NCBI RefSeq assembly: GCF_900115285.1 | Contig: NZ_FOYW01000001.1 | Coordinates: forward strand, 1,895,272-1,959,271 | Length of the DNA stretch: 64,000 bases | Reading direction: 5' to 3' | Source: Marinobacter daqiaonensis | Lineage (GTDB): Bacteria > Pseudomonadota > Gammaproteobacteria > Pseudomonadales > Oleiphilaceae | In this document: positions 53,847 to 64,000 of the stretch, piece after piece | Layout: each line of letters opens with the position of its first letter | How positions within the stretch are numbered: the first letter of the stretch is position 1 | Program-made: the position numbers and the translations under genes | Notes under the pieces: generated by a model | Told to the model about the DNA's origin: nothing | The model's input: only the letters and a program-made list of their open reading frames with translations | Database searches by the model: none

Positions 53847-55454
53847 ATGACCATACTCCAGAGCAAAATAAACCCCAGGTCTGACGAGTTCCAGGCCAAC
53901 CAGGAATCCATGGCGCAGGCCGTGGAGGACCTGCGGGACAAAGTCTCCACCATCCAGCAGGGTGGCGGCCCCTCCTACCAGGAGCGGCACCTTGCCCGGG
54001 GCAAGCTGCTGCCCCGGGAGCGTATCAACCGCCTCCTGGACGACGGTTCTCCATTCCTGGAAATCGGCCAGCTGGCCGCCTACAACGTCTATGATGAGGA
54101 GGTCCCGGCAGCCGGCCTCATTGCTGGTGTGGGCCGTGTCTCCGGCACTGAGTGCATGATTATCGCCAACGATGCCACGGTCAAGGGCGGCAGCTACTAC
54201 CCCCTGACCGTGAAGAAGCATCTTCGCGCCCAGGAGATCGCCCTTCAGAACCGACTGCCCTGCATCTACCTCGTGGATTCCGGTGGCGCCAACCTGCCCA
54301 GGCAGGACGAAGTCTTCCCGGACCGCGACCACTTCGGCCGTATCTTCTACAACCAGGCCAGAATGTCCGCCAACGACATTCCCCAGATTGCCGTGGTCAT
54401 GGGTCTGTGCACCGCCGGCGGCGCCTACGTGCCTGCCATGGCGGATGAATCCATCATCGTGCGCAACCAGGGAACCATCTTCCTGGCGGGCCCGCCGCTG
54501 GTCAAAGCGGCCACCGGCGAAGTGGTCAGCGCCGAGGACCTTGGCGGCGCCGATGTCCACTGCAAGATCTCCGGCGTTGCCGACCATTATGCCGAGAACG
54601 ATGCCCATGCCCTGGAAATCGCCCGGCGCTGCGTGTCCAACCTCAACCGCCGCAAGCCGGTGGATGTGGAGATCCGCAAGCCGAAGGCGCCCCTGTACGA
54701 CGCCGAGGAAATCTACGGCATCGTCGGCACCGACCTGCGTAAACAGTTCGACGTGCGTGACGTCATAGCGCGGGTGGTCGATGGCTCCGAATTTGACGAG
54801 TTCAAACGCTACTATGGCCAGACCCTGGTCACGGGCTTCGCCCACATACATGGGTACCCGGTGGGCATCATCGCCAATAACGGCATCCTGTTCGGCGAGT
54901 CGGCCCAGAAAGGCGCCCACTTCGTGGAGCTTTGCTGTCAACGCAACATTCCCCTGCTGTTCCTGCAGAACATCACCGGCTTTATGGTGGGCCGGAAGTA
55001 CGAATCCGAGGGCATCGCCAAACATGGCGCCAAGATGGTCATGGCCGTGGCCTGTGCCAATGTGCCCAAGATCACCATTCTGATCGGAGGCAGCTTTGGC
55101 GCGGGTAACTACGGCATGTGCGGGCGCGCCTACAGCCCGGACTTCCTGTGGATGTGGCCCAACGCCCGCATCTCTGTCATGGGTGGCGAGCAGGCCGCCG
55201 GTGTTATGGCAACGGTGCGCCGGGAGGGGCTGGAGCGAAAGGGCCAGGAATGGGGCGCCGAGGAAGAGGCCGAATTCAAGAAGCCGATCATCGACACCTA
55301 CGAGCATCAGGGCCATCCCTACTACGCCAGTGCTCGACTGTGGGACGACGGTGTCATCGATCCGGCCCAGACCCGCGAAGTGGTTGCCCTGAGCCTGTCT
55401 GCCACCCTTAACCGACCGGCCCGGCCGACACGCTTCGGCGTGTTCCGGATGTAA
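53847..55454 (+). CDS. liuB: Methylcrotonyl-CoA carboxylase, carboxyltransferase subunit
   Basis: A 535-residue carboxyltransferase subunit that joins with liuD to carboxylate 3-methylcrotonyl-CoA. Landmarks are [23 protein letters not shown], a dense GG block ([17 protein letters not shown]) and [25 protein letters not shown]. The start ATG 53847 gives [19 protein letters not shown], matching the family. It begins 178 bases after liuA. Confidence 0.94.
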   Translation: MTILQSKINPRSDEFQANQESMAQAVEDLRDKVSTIQQGGGPSYQERHLARGKLLPRERINRLLDDGSPFLEIGQLAAYNVYDEEVPAAGLIAGVGRVSGTECMIIANDATVKGGSYYPLTVKKHLRAQEIALQNRLPCIYLVDSGGANLPRQDEVFPDRDHFGRIFYNQARMSANDIPQIAVVMGLCTAGGAYVPAMADESIIVRNQGTIFLAGPPLVKAATGEVVSAEDLGGADVHCKISGVADHYAENDAHALEIARRCVSNLNRRKPVDVEIRKPKAPLYDAEEIYGIVGTDLRKQFDVRDVIARVVDGSEFDEFKRYYGQTLVTGFAHIHGYPVGIIANNGILFGESAQKGAHFVELCCQRNIPLLFLQNITGFMVGRKYESEGIAKHGAKMVMAVACANVPKITILIGGSFGAGNYGMCGRAYSPDFLWMWPNARISVMGGEQAAGVMATVRREGLERKGQEWGAEEEAEFKKPIIDTYEHQGHPYYASARLWDDGVIDPAQTREVVALSLSATLNRPARPTRFGVFRM

Positions 55455-55468
55455 CGGAGGAGAACACC

Positions 55469-56272
55469 ATGACCGAACAGGAATCAGCGGTTCTGCTGAG
55501 ACGCCGCGCCGAAGGTGTAACCGAGGTGGTACTGAACCGCCCGGAGAAACGCAATGCGTTCGACGACCTCATCATCCAGCAACTGATCACCGCGCTGGAA
55601 AAGGTGAATGCAGACGATAAGACCAACATCGTGATCCTTCGTTCCGAGGGCAAGCACTTTTCCGCCGGTGCGGACCTTGGCTGGATGCGCCGCATGGCGG
55701 AAAACACCCGCCAGGAAAACCTGGACGATGCCCGCCAGCTCGCGCGGCTGATGGAGACCCTGAACAATCTCGGCAAGCCGGTCATCGGCCTGGTCCAGGG
55801 CGCGGCCTACGGAGGGGCAGTCGGCCTGGCTGCCTGCTGCGACATCGTCATCGCCACCGGGAAGTCCAGTTTCTGCCTCAGCGAGGTGAAGCTCGGCCTG
55901 ATCCCGGCCGTCATCAGCCCTTACGTGGTACGGGCCATCGGTGAACGCCAGGCTCGCCGCTACTTCATCTCGGCGGAAGTGTTCACCGCCCGCCAGGCCG
56001 AACAGTATGGGCTGGTGCACATGGTCTGCGACGACCTCGACGCCATGGAGCGCCGCTGCGATGACCTGCTGCTGCAGCTTGCCCTGAACGGGCCCGAAGC
56101 CATGAATGCAGCGAAAGACCTGGTGTTCGCCGTCAGTCACAAAGTCATCGGTGAAGACGTGATTGAAGACACGGCACAGCGCATTGCGGACATCCGTGTG
56201 GGTGCCGAAGGCCAGGAAGGGCTCAGTGCCTTCCTCAACAAGCGCAAGGCCACGTGGGTTCCGGGAGAATAA
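55469..56272 (+). CDS. liuC: Methylglutaconyl-CoA hydratase
   Basis: A 267-residue crotonase. It hydrates 3-methylglutaconyl-CoA to HMG-CoA. It has HFSAGADLGWM (oxyanion hole) and GAAYGGAVGLAACCD. The second catalytic Glu is kept in CLSEVKLGLIPAVISP; the first position is Gly, as in the LiuC group. Rest of the family layout is normal. It lies 14 bases after liuB. Confidence 0.92.
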   Translation: MTEQESAVLLRRRAEGVTEVVLNRPEKRNAFDDLIIQQLITALEKVNADDKTNIVILRSEGKHFSAGADLGWMRRMAENTRQENLDDARQLARLMETLNNLGKPVIGLVQGAAYGGAVGLAACCDIVIATGKSSFCLSEVKLGLIPAVISPYVVRAIGERQARRYFISAEVFTARQAEQYGLVHMVCDDLDAMERRCDDLLLQLALNGPEAMNAAKDLVFAVSHKVIGEDVIEDTAQRIADIRVGAEGQEGLSAFLNKRKATWVPGE

Positions 56273-56275
56273 TCC

Positions 56276-58288
56276 ATGAGACAGGGCACCCAAATGTTCA
56301 ACAAAATTCTGATTGCCAACCGGGGCGAGATTGCCTGCCGGATAATACAAACCGCCCATCGCATGGGCATTCGCTGCGTGGCCGTGTATTCCGACGCCGA
56401 TGCAAGCGCCCGCCATGTGGCCATGGCCGATGAGGCCTTCAACATCGGGCCCGCGCCCAGCTCCGAAAGCTACCTTCGGGCTGAAAAAATTATCGAGATC
56501 GCAAAGCAGAGCGGCGCCCAGGCCATCCACCCCGGCTACGGCTTCCTCTCGGAAAACACCGGCTTCGCCGAAGCCTGTGAGGCCAATGATCTTGTTTTCA
56601 TCGGGCCGCCCTCTTCCGCCATTGCCGCCATGGGGTCAAAGTCCGCCGCCAAGGCCATTATGGAAAAAGCCGGCGTCCCCCTGGTGCCCGGATACCACGG
56701 TGACGACCAGTCCCCGGAAACGCTTCGCGCCGAAGCGGAGAAATGCGGCTTTCCGCTGCTTCTGAAGGCCGTTGCCGGCGGTGGCGGCAAAGGCATGCGG
56801 GTGGTTGAGCGCATGGCCGATTTTGACGATGCCCTGGCCGCCGCCAGGCGGGAGGCCCAGAACGCCTTCGGCAATCCGGACATGCTGATCGAGCGCTACC
56901 TGACCCAGCCGCGCCACGTGGAAATCCAGGTGTTCTGTGATCAGGAAGGCCACGGCGTCTACCTCGCTGAACGTGACTGCTCGGTGCAGCGGCGCCACCA
57001 GAAAGTCCTGGAGGAAGCCCCCGCGCCGGGCCTTTCCGAGGAAACCCGCAAGGCCATGGGGGAGGCCGCTGTGCGCGCGGCCCAGGCCATCGACTATGTT
57101 GGCGCCGGCACCGTGGAGTTCCTCTACGACGTGGACGGCTCCTTCTTCTTCATGGAGATGAACACCCGCCTGCAGGTGGAGCACCCGGTCACCGAAATGG
57201 TCACCGGCCAGGACCTGGTGGAGTGGCAGCTGAAAATTGCCTGGGGCGAGCCCCTGCCTCTGGACCAGTCCCAGGTACGCACCCGGGGCCATGCCCTGGA
57301 GGCGCGGATTTACGCGGAAGATCCGGACCAGGACTTCCTGCCCGCCACCGGCAGCCTGCGCTACCTGAGAACACCGGATGAAAGCACCCACGTCAGGGTG
57401 GACACCGGGGTTACCGAAGGGGACGACATCAGCATCCATTACGACCCGATGATTGCCAAACTCATCGTCTGGGACGAAACCCGGGACCAGGCCATCAACC
57501 GCATGGTTCAGGCCCTCGAGCACTACCGCATTGCCGGGGTAAAGACCAACATCCGGTTCCTCCACGCCCTGGCCGATTCCCAGCCGTTCCGGGAAGCGGA
57601 TCTGACCACCGGCTTCATCGACAGCCACCGTGACCTGCTGTTTCCGAAATCCCGGCTGGATACCCACAAGGCCCTGGTACTGGCCGCGGGCTTTGTCCTG
57701 GAGCAGCGCAAGTCCCGGGAGGTGGTCAGCAACGACCCCTGGTCGCCCTTCGGCCGCCAGAACAGCTGGCGCATGAATTCCGAGTTCGCACAGCCCCTTC
57801 GGCTCCAGGTAGGCGAGGAGATCCACGAACTCAAGGTGCTTGAACGGGACGACCGTTACCAGGTGTTCGTGGGCGGCAGCGTCTATAACCTCTGCGCGAG
57901 ACTGGATGACGATTATCTCCAGGCTGTGATCAACGGCCACCGCATCAGCATCCACGGCGATCTCCACAACGACCAGCTGGTGCTGTTCTACGAAGGCGAC
58001 ACCTTCAACTGCACGGTTTACCGGGAGACCTACGGCTTCGAGGAAATGGCCGGGGAAGGCAGCCTGGAGGCACCCATGAACGGGGCCATCGTAGCGGTGC
58101 AGGCCAAAGTCGGAGACCGGGTAACCGCCGGCCAGACCCTGGTGATCATGGAAGCCATGAAAATGGAACACGCCATCAAGGCCCCTGCCGATGGTGTAGT
58201 GACCGAGATCTTCTTCACCGAAGGCGATCAGGTCTCAGAGGGCGCTGAACTGATTGCCATCGAAGTGGACGAAGAGGAGGCAGGCTGA
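56276..58288 (+). CDS. liuD: Methylcrotonyl-CoA carboxylase, biotin-containing subunit
   Basis: A 670-residue subunit. The biotin carboxylase half starts [16 protein letters not shown], with the ATP-grasp block [14 protein letters not shown] and HVEIQVFCD. Biotin is attached to the Lys of MEAMKMEH near the C-terminus. ATG 56276 follows GGGAGA; the internal ATG at 56294 is the conserved start in many homologues, so the six leader residues are uncertain. Its TGA overlaps the liuE ATG. Confidence 0.95.
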   Translation: MRQGTQMFNKILIANRGEIACRIIQTAHRMGIRCVAVYSDADASARHVAMADEAFNIGPAPSSESYLRAEKIIEIAKQSGAQAIHPGYGFLSENTGFAEACEANDLVFIGPPSSAIAAMGSKSAAKAIMEKAGVPLVPGYHGDDQSPETLRAEAEKCGFPLLLKAVAGGGGKGMRVVERMADFDDALAAARREAQNAFGNPDMLIERYLTQPRHVEIQVFCDQEGHGVYLAERDCSVQRRHQKVLEEAPAPGLSEETRKAMGEAAVRAAQAIDYVGAGTVEFLYDVDGSFFFMEMNTRLQVEHPVTEMVTGQDLVEWQLKIAWGEPLPLDQSQVRTRGHALEARIYAEDPDQDFLPATGSLRYLRTPDESTHVRVDTGVTEGDDISIHYDPMIAKLIVWDETRDQAINRMVQALEHYRIAGVKTNIRFLHALADSQPFREADLTTGFIDSHRDLLFPKSRLDTHKALVLAAGFVLEQRKSREVVSNDPWSPFGRQNSWRMNSEFAQPLRLQVGEEIHELKVLERDDRYQVFVGGSVYNLCARLDDDYLQAVINGHRISIHGDLHNDQLVLFYEGDTFNCTVYRETYGFEEMAGEGSLEAPMNGAIVAVQAKVGDRVTAGQTLVIMEAMKMEHAIKAPADGVVTEIFFTEGDQVSEGAELIAIEVDEEEAG

Positions 58289-59196
58289 TGGCTTTTCCCA
58301 AACAGGTTCGTCTGGTGGAGATGAGCCCCCGGGACGGTCTTCAGAACGAACCCGGTGCGGTGATTGCGACGGCCATCAAGACCGGACTGATCGACCGCCT
58401 GGCGGACTGCGGCCTCAGCCACATCGAGGCCGCCAGCTTCGTGTCTCCGAAATGGGTGCCCCAGATGGGGGATGCCGCCGAGGTCATGGCCGGCATCAAC
58501 CGCAGGCCGGGCGTTCGCTATTCCGCCCTCACCCCCAACCTCAAGGGACTTGAAGGAGCCATTGCCGCCCGGGCCGACGAAGTGGCGGTGTTCGGGGCGG
58601 CTTCCGAGTCCTTCACCAAAAAGAACATCAACTGCACCATTGCCGAGAGCCTGGAGCGGTTCGCCCCGGTGGTGGAGCAAGCCCGCAGCCACGGCATTCC
58701 TGTTCGAGGCTACGTTTCCACCGTGATGGGCTGCCCCTACGAGGGCGATATCGCCCCCGGGCAGGTGGCCACCGTGGCCCGGGCCCTGTACGACATGGGC
58801 TGCCATGAAATCTCCCTGGGCGACACCATCGGCGTGGGGACGCCCCTGAAAGCCAAGCGCATGCTTGAAGCCGTTGCCGCCCACGTGCCCATGGAGAAAC
58901 TGGCCGCCCACTTCCACGATACCTACGGCCAGGCCCTGGCCAATCTCTATGCGGTACTGGAAGAAGGCGTGGCGGTCATCGACTCATCGGTAGCCGGACT
59001 CGGTGGCTGCCCCTACGCCAAGGGCGCTTCCGGCAACGTGGCCACCGAAGACGTGCTGTACCTCCTTGAGGGGCTGGGCATCAGAACCGGTGTCGACCTC
59101 CACAGGCTGGTGGCCACCGGTAACTGGATCTGCCAGCAGCTGAACCGCCACAACGGTTCCAAAGTTGGCCAGGCGCTTGTCGGCAACTGCGATTGA
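58288..59196 (+). CDS. liuE: Hydroxymethylglutaryl-CoA lyase
   Basis: A 302-residue TIM-barrel lyase. It cleaves HMG-CoA to acetoacetate and acetyl-CoA. The N-terminal [14 protein letters not shown] holds metal and catalytic residues (Asp, Arg-Asp-Gly). [12 protein letters not shown] supplies metal His. [20 protein letters not shown] is the conserved Cys loop. It overlaps liuD by one base and ends the pathway core. Confidence 0.95.
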   Translation: MAFPKQVRLVEMSPRDGLQNEPGAVIATAIKTGLIDRLADCGLSHIEAASFVSPKWVPQMGDAAEVMAGINRRPGVRYSALTPNLKGLEGAIAARADEVAVFGAASESFTKKNINCTIAESLERFAPVVEQARSHGIPVRGYVSTVMGCPYEGDIAPGQVATVARALYDMGCHEISLGDTIGVGTPLKAKRMLEAVAAHVPMEKLAAHFHDTYGQALANLYAVLEEGVAVIDSSVAGLGGCPYAKGASGNVATEDVLYLLEGLGIRTGVDLHRLVATGNWICQQLNRHNGSKVGQALVGNCD

Positions 59197-59248
59197 ACGG
59201 TGGAGGGCGTCCCCTCTCTCCACCACACCTTGAAGGCAAGGAGCAAAC

Positions 59249-59827
59249 ATGAGTCAGAACAGAAACATCGTCGCCCTTGATCTGCCGATCCCGGAGATCA
59301 GCGACCTGCCCGAGGATACCCGGAAGTACTTCGAGATCTGCCAGGAAAAGCTGGGCATGATTCCCAACGTGCTTACCGCTTACAGCCAGAACCTGAAACA
59401 GCTGGATGGCTTTACCCGCCTGTACAATGAGCTGATGCTCGGCGAGGGGGAGCTTTCCAAACTGGAACGGGAGATGGTCGCCGTGGTGGTCTCCTCCGAG
59501 AACAAGTGTTTCTACTGCCTGGTGGCTCACGGCGCCGCCGTTCGGGTACTCAGCGGCGACCCGGCACTGGGTGAACACATGGTGATGAACTACCGCACCG
59601 CCAGCCTCGACCGGCGCCAGCGGGCGATGCTCGATTTCGCGTCGCTTCTCACCCGCTCGCCGGCCACCGTCACCGAAGACAATATCCAGGCACTGCGGGA
59701 CGCCGGTCTCAGCGACCGCGCCATCTGGGACCTCAGCAACCTGGTGGGCTTCTACAACATGTCCAACCGCGTGGCCATTGCCAGCGATATGCAACCCAAT
59801 ACCGAGTATCACAGCCAGAATCGCTAG
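59249..59827 (+). CDS. Carboxymuconolactone decarboxylase-fold (peroxidase-related) protein
   Basis: A 192-residue protein with an AhpD/CMD-like domain. The redox motif is KCFYCLVAHGAAVR (CxxC plus His). The conserved NLKQLDGFTRLYNELM and ALRDAGLSDRAIWDLSNLVGFYN blocks are those of the peroxidase-related family (TIGR01926-like). Such proteins reduce peroxides in some cases, but many members have no known reaction. Spacing (52 and 51 bases) places it in the liu transcript, but a role in leucine use is not evident. Confidence 0.82.
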   Translation: MSQNRNIVALDLPIPEISDLPEDTRKYFEICQEKLGMIPNVLTAYSQNLKQLDGFTRLYNELMLGEGELSKLEREMVAVVVSSENKCFYCLVAHGAAVRVLSGDPALGEHMVMNYRTASLDRRQRAMLDFASLLTRSPATVTEDNIQALRDAGLSDRAIWDLSNLVGFYNMSNRVAIASDMQPNTEYHSQNR

Positions 59828-59878
59828 CAGGCCCGGCCGTCTGCTCGCCCTCGACTACAAAAACAATGGAGGCAGATA

Positions 59879-61567
59879 ATGAACCAGACTCTTCCAAGTT
59901 ACACCAGCGGCACCTCCGAAATCCCACTGCTGGGCATGACCATCGGCGAGATGCTCGACCGTACCGTCGAGAAATACCCGGACACCGAAGCCCTGGTGTG
60001 CCTGCATCAGGACATCCGCTGGACCTACAGGCAGTTCGTTGAAAAGGTCAACGAGGCGGCCCGTGCCTTCCTGGCCATCGGCGTCAGGCGTGGCGACCGG
60101 GTGGGCATCTGGTCCCCCAACCGCTACGAATGGACCGTCACCCAGTTCGCCACCGCCAAGGTGGGCGCCATCCTGGTGAACATCAACCCCGCCTACGGCG
60201 TCCACGAGCTGGAATACGCCATGAACCTGGCCGGCATTTCAGTACTGGTAACCGCAGACAGCTTCAAGGCGTCCGACTACCGCAAGATGGTCTACGAACT
60301 GGCTCCCGAACTGAAAGCCGGTGCGCCGGGCAAAGTTCAAGCCCAGCGACTGCCGGACCTGAGGGCGGTGATCAACCTGGACAAGGACAGTCACGACGGC
60401 ATGTGGACCTGGGACGAGTTCACAGGCTTTTCAGGAGAGGTCAGTCAGGAAGAGCTGGAGAGACTGCAGGACAGACTCCAGTTCGATGATCCCATCAACA
60501 TCCAGTTCACCTCCGGCACCACAGGCAATCCCAAGGGTGCCACCCTTACCCACCACAATATCCTCAATAACGGATACTTCGTGGCAGAAAGTCAGCGCTT
60601 CACCGAGAAAGACCGCCTGGTGATCCCGGTACCCCTCTACCACTGTTTCGGCATGGTAATGGGCAACCTGGGCTGCATCACCCACGGCTCCACCATGATC
60701 TACCCGGGTGAGGGTTTCGAGCCGAAATCCGTGCTGCAGGCGGTACACCAGGAAAAAGCCACCGCCCTTTACGGCGTGCCCACCATGTTCATCGCCGAAC
60801 TGGCCGAGCCGGAGTTTGAAACCTACGACCTGTCGAGCCTGCGCACCGGCATCATGGCCGGCTCCATCTGCCCGGCGGAGGTGATGAAAAAGGTCAACGG
60901 CAAGATGAACATGAAGGAAGTACAGATTGCCTATGGGATGACCGAGACCAGCCCCGTGTCCACCCAGACCAGCTCCCTCGACCCCTTCGAGAAGCAGGTG
61001 ACCACCGTGGGCCGAACCCAGCCTCACCTGGAAACCAAGATCGTTGATCCAGGCACCGGCAACATCCTGCCCCGGGGCGAAATCGGCGAACTCTGCACCC
61101 GCGGCTACAGTGTGATGCTGAAGTACTGGGACAACGAGGAGAAAACCGCCGAAGCCATTGACGAGGCGGGCTGGATGCACACCGGCGACCTGGCCACCAT
61201 GGACGAGGACGGCTACGTTCAGATCGTTGGCCGCATCAAGGACATGGTCATCCGTGGCGGTGAAAACATCTACCCGAAGGAAATCGAGGAATTCCTCTAC
61301 ACCCACCCCGCCATCGAGGAAGTGCAGGTCACGGGTATTCCTGATGACAAATACGGCGAGGAACTGATCGCCTGGGTGAAACTGGCCCCGGACGCGGAAC
61401 CCGTCACCGGCGACGACCTCCGGGAGTTCTGCAAGGGCAAGATCGCCCACTTCAAGATCCCCCGGAACTACAAGTTCGTGGACGAATTCCCCATGACGGT
61501 TACCGGCAAGATCCAGAAGTTCAAGATGCGGGAGATCTCCATTGAGGAGATGGGCCTGAAGTCCTGA
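59879..61567 (+). CDS. Acyl-CoA synthetase (AMP-forming)
   Basis: A 562-residue ANL-superfamily ligase that activates a carboxylic acid to acyl-CoA through an acyl-AMP. The P-loop [15 protein letters not shown], the motif GMTETSPV, and the hinge [22 protein letters not shown] are present, with the catalytic Lys in TGKIQKFKM. The chain substrate cannot be read from the sequence. At the end of the liu operon, activation of isovalerate or a related branched or methylated acid is a reasonable guess. A terminator follows. Confidence 0.92.
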   Translation: MNQTLPSYTSGTSEIPLLGMTIGEMLDRTVEKYPDTEALVCLHQDIRWTYRQFVEKVNEAARAFLAIGVRRGDRVGIWSPNRYEWTVTQFATAKVGAILVNINPAYGVHELEYAMNLAGISVLVTADSFKASDYRKMVYELAPELKAGAPGKVQAQRLPDLRAVINLDKDSHDGMWTWDEFTGFSGEVSQEELERLQDRLQFDDPINIQFTSGTTGNPKGATLTHHNILNNGYFVAESQRFTEKDRLVIPVPLYHCFGMVMGNLGCITHGSTMIYPGEGFEPKSVLQAVHQEKATALYGVPTMFIAELAEPEFETYDLSSLRTGIMAGSICPAEVMKKVNGKMNMKEVQIAYGMTETSPVSTQTSSLDPFEKQVTTVGRTQPHLETKIVDPGTGNILPRGEIGELCTRGYSVMLKYWDNEEKTAEAIDEAGWMHTGDLATMDEDGYVQIVGRIKDMVIRGGENIYPKEIEEFLYTHPAIEEVQVTGIPDDKYGEELIAWVKLAPDAEPVTGDDLREFCKGKIAHFKIPRNYKFVDEFPMTVTGKIQKFKMREISIEEMGLKS

Positions 61568-61592
61568 TTCGTGCCGAGACAGATCCATTCCA

Positions 61593-61619
61593 AGACCCCC
61601 GTACCGGCCGGGGGTTTTT
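61593..61619 (+). terminator. Intrinsic terminator of the liu operon
   Basis: CCCCC (61596-61600) pairs with GGGGG (61610-61614) with a 9-base loop, extended by A-T and G-U pairs at the base, then five T. It lies about 30 bases past the synthetase stop and marks the operon end. Confidence 0.8.
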
Positions 61620-61652
61620 ATTGCCCGACCAGTATCTCCCACCCTGTTACAG

Positions 61653-63542
61653 TCACGCACGGGCCCTGTTACGGCCCTCACTCTTGGCCCGATAGAGAGC
61701 CTGATCTGCCTGGCGGACCAGTTGGTCGAGGCCACAGCTCCCATCCCATTCAGCAATACCGAAGCTCGCAGTGACTTGGAGGGGTGTGGTCCCATAGTTT
61801 ACTGGAGTTTCGGAAATCTGAGTGCGGATGCGTTCAGCGATGTCCAGAGCTGCGCTTTCAGGGGTGTCGGGCAGGAGTATCAGAAACTCCTCACCGCCAA
61901 TCCGTCCAAATAGGTCGGTCGGGCGAATAGTGGTTTCGACTGGGGTCATAACCCCACGCAGAACCTCATCTCCGGCCTCATGACCAAAGGTGTCATTGAT
62001 GGTCTTGAAATGATCCAGGTCGAAGGCGACCAGAGCTGCCGTCCGTCCGTCCTGCTTCAACCGTTTCAATTCTCTCTTGGCGACTTCGTAGAAATGGCGG
62101 CGGTTGGCGATGCCTGTCAGGAAATCTGTAGACGCAACCTTCTTAAGCTTCTCAACAGCCCTGTTCAGGGACTGTGTGCGCTCCTGAACTTTTTCCTCCA
62201 GGACCTCATTCTGCTGCTCGATTGCACGGTTGGCCTCCCGCAGGCGTTCCTCGGCCTCTTTCTCCTGCGTGAGATCGTGCTGGATACCTACATAATGTGT
62301 AACAGTGCCGGCATGGTTACTCACGGGTGCCAGACTCAGGTCTATCCAGAGAAGCTTGCCTGATTTTGTGTAATTTCTAACCTGAACGCGGCATGGTTTA
62401 CTCTCAGCCACTGCGGCTCGTATGATTTCAATCGTCGTCTTTTGCTGATCACCATCCTGAAGAAACTGACAGCCCTGCCCAACGATTTCGGCTGCCCTGT
62501 AACCAAACAGTTCCTCGAACTTGGGATTGACCCAGGTGATTGGCATGTCAGATTGCCGGACATCGACAACAGAAATTGGATCGTTGCTTGCCTGAATTGC
62601 CCGCTCCTGAAACCGAAGAGAAGCGTTTTGACGTCTTATTTTCTGGATCAGCCCGGAGAGACCAACGGCAATGATACTCACAACCACGAGATATTCCTGG
62701 GTCAGCCAGATTGCCTCCTGAGGAGCTATCGTTTCGGTATAGGTACTCAGCGGTTGGATGAGGAGAGCAACAGCCACGACGGCAATTATCGACACGGTTG
62801 CTGTGGTGGCGAGTAACCGGAAACGGGTCGCAGTCCAGACGACGAATCCCAAGAGCAGCACAGGTGTAAGGAAAAACTCGACGCTTCCCTGGCGAGCAAA
62901 GTCAAAGGCATAGAAGCCGGTGATTGCGATGGCTGTCCATATCACGACAAGTTCTGTGATCTTCGAATAGTGTGGAGCACGGACACTCCTCCAGCCGGTG
63001 CTTATGGCATGCCAACAGGAAGCGAACAGTGGCGTGAGAAGAAGGAGGCCCACGGCGTCGGCAAACCACCAGAGACGCCAGAACACCCAAAACGGATTGT
63101 CCGTTCGGTCCAGAATATTGTAAACGGCGGCGCCTAACAGCGCGGCAACGGAACATGCAACCAGGGGACCCGTCAGGATGAATATCCTGAGGTGCTTTAA
63201 CGATTGAAAGTCAAAACCGGGACCACAAAATCGCCGGATCAGAAAAGCCGCAAGAAAAGATTCAAAGATATTCACCAGACCAAACAGGCTGGCGGACCAA
63301 AGCGGGAAAGAGACGGACAGAGCCGCAGTACAGGCTGCGATCAAGGCAGCAGTGGCGAGTCCAGTCCACTCGCGGCGAGGGGTCAATAAAAGTGCGGTTA
63401 AAAGTACGGCATTGGCGGGCCAAAGGATGGCAATGCCGTCCTCTGTCACGGTTTGTGTAAGACCTAACCAGGCCCCCAGAAAGAAAAACACCCCGGTGAG
63501 GATGGCGCGTAAACCAGGTTTCGTTAGCGCATTCGAATTCAC
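61653..63542 (-). CDS. MASE1-PAS-GGDEF diguanylate cyclase
   Basis: A 629-residue inner-membrane protein. Residues about 8-310 have about eight helices in the MASE1 pattern (GIAILWPANAVLLTALLL near the start). PAS at about 325-440 (SNDPISVVDVRQSD, FEELFGYRAAEIVG). A short coiled coil (EQQNEVLEEKVQER) leads to GGDEF at 475-629, with active GGEEF and an RxxD site (RPTD). There is no EAL. It would make c-di-GMP in response to a membrane or PAS signal. Its neighbours share no obvious link. Confidence 0.92.
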   Translation of the reverse strand: MNSNALTKPGLRAILTGVFFFLGAWLGLTQTVTEDGIAILWPANAVLLTALLLTPRREWTGLATAALIAACTAALSVSFPLWSASLFGLVNIFESFLAAFLIRRFCGPGFDFQSLKHLRIFILTGPLVACSVAALLGAAVYNILDRTDNPFWVFWRLWWFADAVGLLLLTPLFASCWHAISTGWRSVRAPHYSKITELVVIWTAIAITGFYAFDFARQGSVEFFLTPVLLLGFVVWTATRFRLLATTATVSIIAVVAVALLIQPLSTYTETIAPQEAIWLTQEYLVVVSIIAVGLSGLIQKIRRQNASLRFQERAIQASNDPISVVDVRQSDMPITWVNPKFEELFGYRAAEIVGQGCQFLQDGDQQKTTIEIIRAAVAESKPCRVQVRNYTKSGKLLWIDLSLAPVSNHAGTVTHYVGIQHDLTQEKEAEERLREANRAIEQQNEVLEEKVQERTQSLNRAVEKLKKVASTDFLTGIANRRHFYEVAKRELKRLKQDGRTAALVAFDLDHFKTINDTFGHEAGDEVLRGVMTPVETTIRPTDLFGRIGGEEFLILLPDTPESAALDIAERIRTQISETPVNYGTTPLQVTASFGIAEWDGSCGLDQLVRQADQALYRAKSEGRNRARA

Positions 63543-63844
63543 CCTCTCTCTCCAATACTGTCACAGGCTCTGTGAAGGGCCTTCTCGGACAGTACGACAA
63601 CGGAATTTCCGCTTTCTGGTCGAAAGCAAACTGTTACGGGAAGCTTAGCTGAAAAAACCGGTGATACTAATACCGGCCAGGCTCACCAGAACGAGGATGT
63701 ACCCCCCAGGGCTGAAGAGCCTGGTCGGTTCCAGGCAAGGGTGCCTGCGCTGATCGTCTGTCGCGGAGCGATTGGGGGGAGTAACTGGCGGGGGACTTGC
63801 CGCTGAAGCCGTCCGTGGCCTCGGAGGTACTGCGGTGGCAACCG
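63543..63844. other. 302-base region without a certain gene
   Basis: It contains the promoter of the MASE1 protein. A minus-strand frame from TTG 63848 to 63645 (67 codons) begins with TTGA overlap on the permease stop and ends in a hydrophobic stretch, YILVLVSLAGISITGFFS. The rest is low-complexity Pro/Thr/Ser. I do not call it a gene. Confidence 0.4.
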
Positions 63845-64000
63845 TCAACTCATATTTTTCCGCAGGAAGTTCTGGATCTCCCCCACAATCCCCGAGCGGA
63901 AGGTCATTACCGTAACCACAAAGATAGCGCCGAGGATGGGGTCCACCCAGTCGCCCAGCGGGCCCTGGGAGAGCTGATACTCGAGGTTGACCACGAAAGT
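63845..64000 (-). CDS. LivM-like ABC transporter permease, C-terminal fragment
   Basis: The last 51 codons of a permease that starts beyond the right edge. The segment LEYQLSQGPLGDWVDPILG followed by AIFVVTVMTFRSGIVGEIQNF is the ending of the branched-chain amino acid/urea-type ABC permeases (LivM, UrtC). The last residues RKNMS end at a TGA at 63845. Which substrate is unknown. Confidence 0.7.
   Translation of the reverse strand, partial: TFVVNLEYQLSQGPLGDWVDPILGAIFVVTVMTFRSGIVGEIQNFLRKNMS

Noticed and set aside
53553-55316. A 587-codon open frame antisense to liuA/liuB
   Set aside because: It is a high-GC shadow: the sense strand has full-length, motif-complete liuB, and the antisense translation is His/Gly/Val-rich with no known motif.
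56636-58171. A 511-codon open frame antisense to liuD
   Set aside because: Same cause; the biotin carboxylase reading on the + strand is complete, and the antisense product matches nothing recognisable.
63645-63848. A 67-codon gene following the permease
   Set aside because: The TTG start and low-complexity N-terminal half give no support; only the last 18 residues look like a membrane segment.

Overview
This is a 64 kb stretch of a GC-rich (roughly 60%) chromosome from a marine-type gammaproteobacterium. The gene repertoire (E. coli-like YheS, Rsd/AlgQ, GshA, Tex, Rep and OmplA, a cytochrome c5, a LiuR-controlled leucine catabolic cluster, a PhaZ7-like depolymerase and many GGDEF/EAL proteins) fits Marinobacter or a close relative. 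That assignment is inference from protein resemblance, since no search was run. No prophage, insertion sequence, CRISPR array or rRNA operon was seen. There is one tRNA, tRNA-Arg(CCG).

Region 1 (1-18.7 kb) is housekeeping: an ABC-F ATPase (yheS, cut by the window edge), TIGR02444 and DUF4124-like small proteins, an FKBP lipoprotein facing rsd/algQ across a bidirectional terminator, dsbB divergent from a FliL-like protein, gshA, tex, a GGDEF-EAL protein, rep, cytochrome c5, outer-membrane phospholipase A, phosphomannomutase/phosphoglucomutase, bfr and bfd (iron storage and release, with a good Fur box before bfd), yaeQ and a DUF2244 protein.

Region 2 (18.8-33.4 kb) is more accessory. It holds tRNA-Arg, an orphan TRAP binding protein, a decayed HTH gene, a split Fbp-type ferric iron ABC transporter (permease, ATPase and binding protein in three separate transcription units), a tautomerase with the complete cis-3-chloroacrylic acid dehalogenase active site, a PhaZ7-like extracellular PHB depolymerase, a crotonase lacking both classical catalytic glutamates, a TPP riboswitch that overlaps the ribosome-binding site of a sodium:solute symporter, an orphan ABC binding protein, a universal stress protein, a cupin and a nitroreductase.

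Region 3 (33.4-40.8 kb) is a signalling patch: a PAS-GGDEF-EAL protein, then a translationally coupled pair of a Tat-exported PotD-like binding protein and a membrane HAMP-GGDEF protein. The pair resembles the NspS/MbaA polyamine-sensing logic of Vibrio. Two proteins of unknown function follow.

Region 4 (41-61.6 kb) is one metabolic unit for leucine and branched-chain acyl-CoA breakdown: MaoC hydratase, thiolase, an NSS-family amino acid:sodium symporter, leucine dehydrogenase, the branched-chain 2-oxoacid dehydrogenase E1alpha-E1beta-E2 genes, a eukaryotic-like protein kinase directly behind E2, the MerR regulator liuR, liuABCDE, a carboxymuconolactone-decarboxylase-fold protein and an acyl-CoA synthetase. 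Leucine would be imported, deaminated, oxidatively decarboxylated to isovaleryl-CoA and converted through HMG-CoA to acetoacetate and acetyl-CoA, with the thiolase finishing the job. An identical 20-bp palindromic operator precedes both thiolase and liuR. A diverged copy lies between leucine dehydrogenase and E1alpha, so one regulator probably controls most of the 20 kb.

Region 5 (61.6-64 kb) holds a MASE1-PAS-GGDEF protein and the 3' end of a LivM-like ABC permease.
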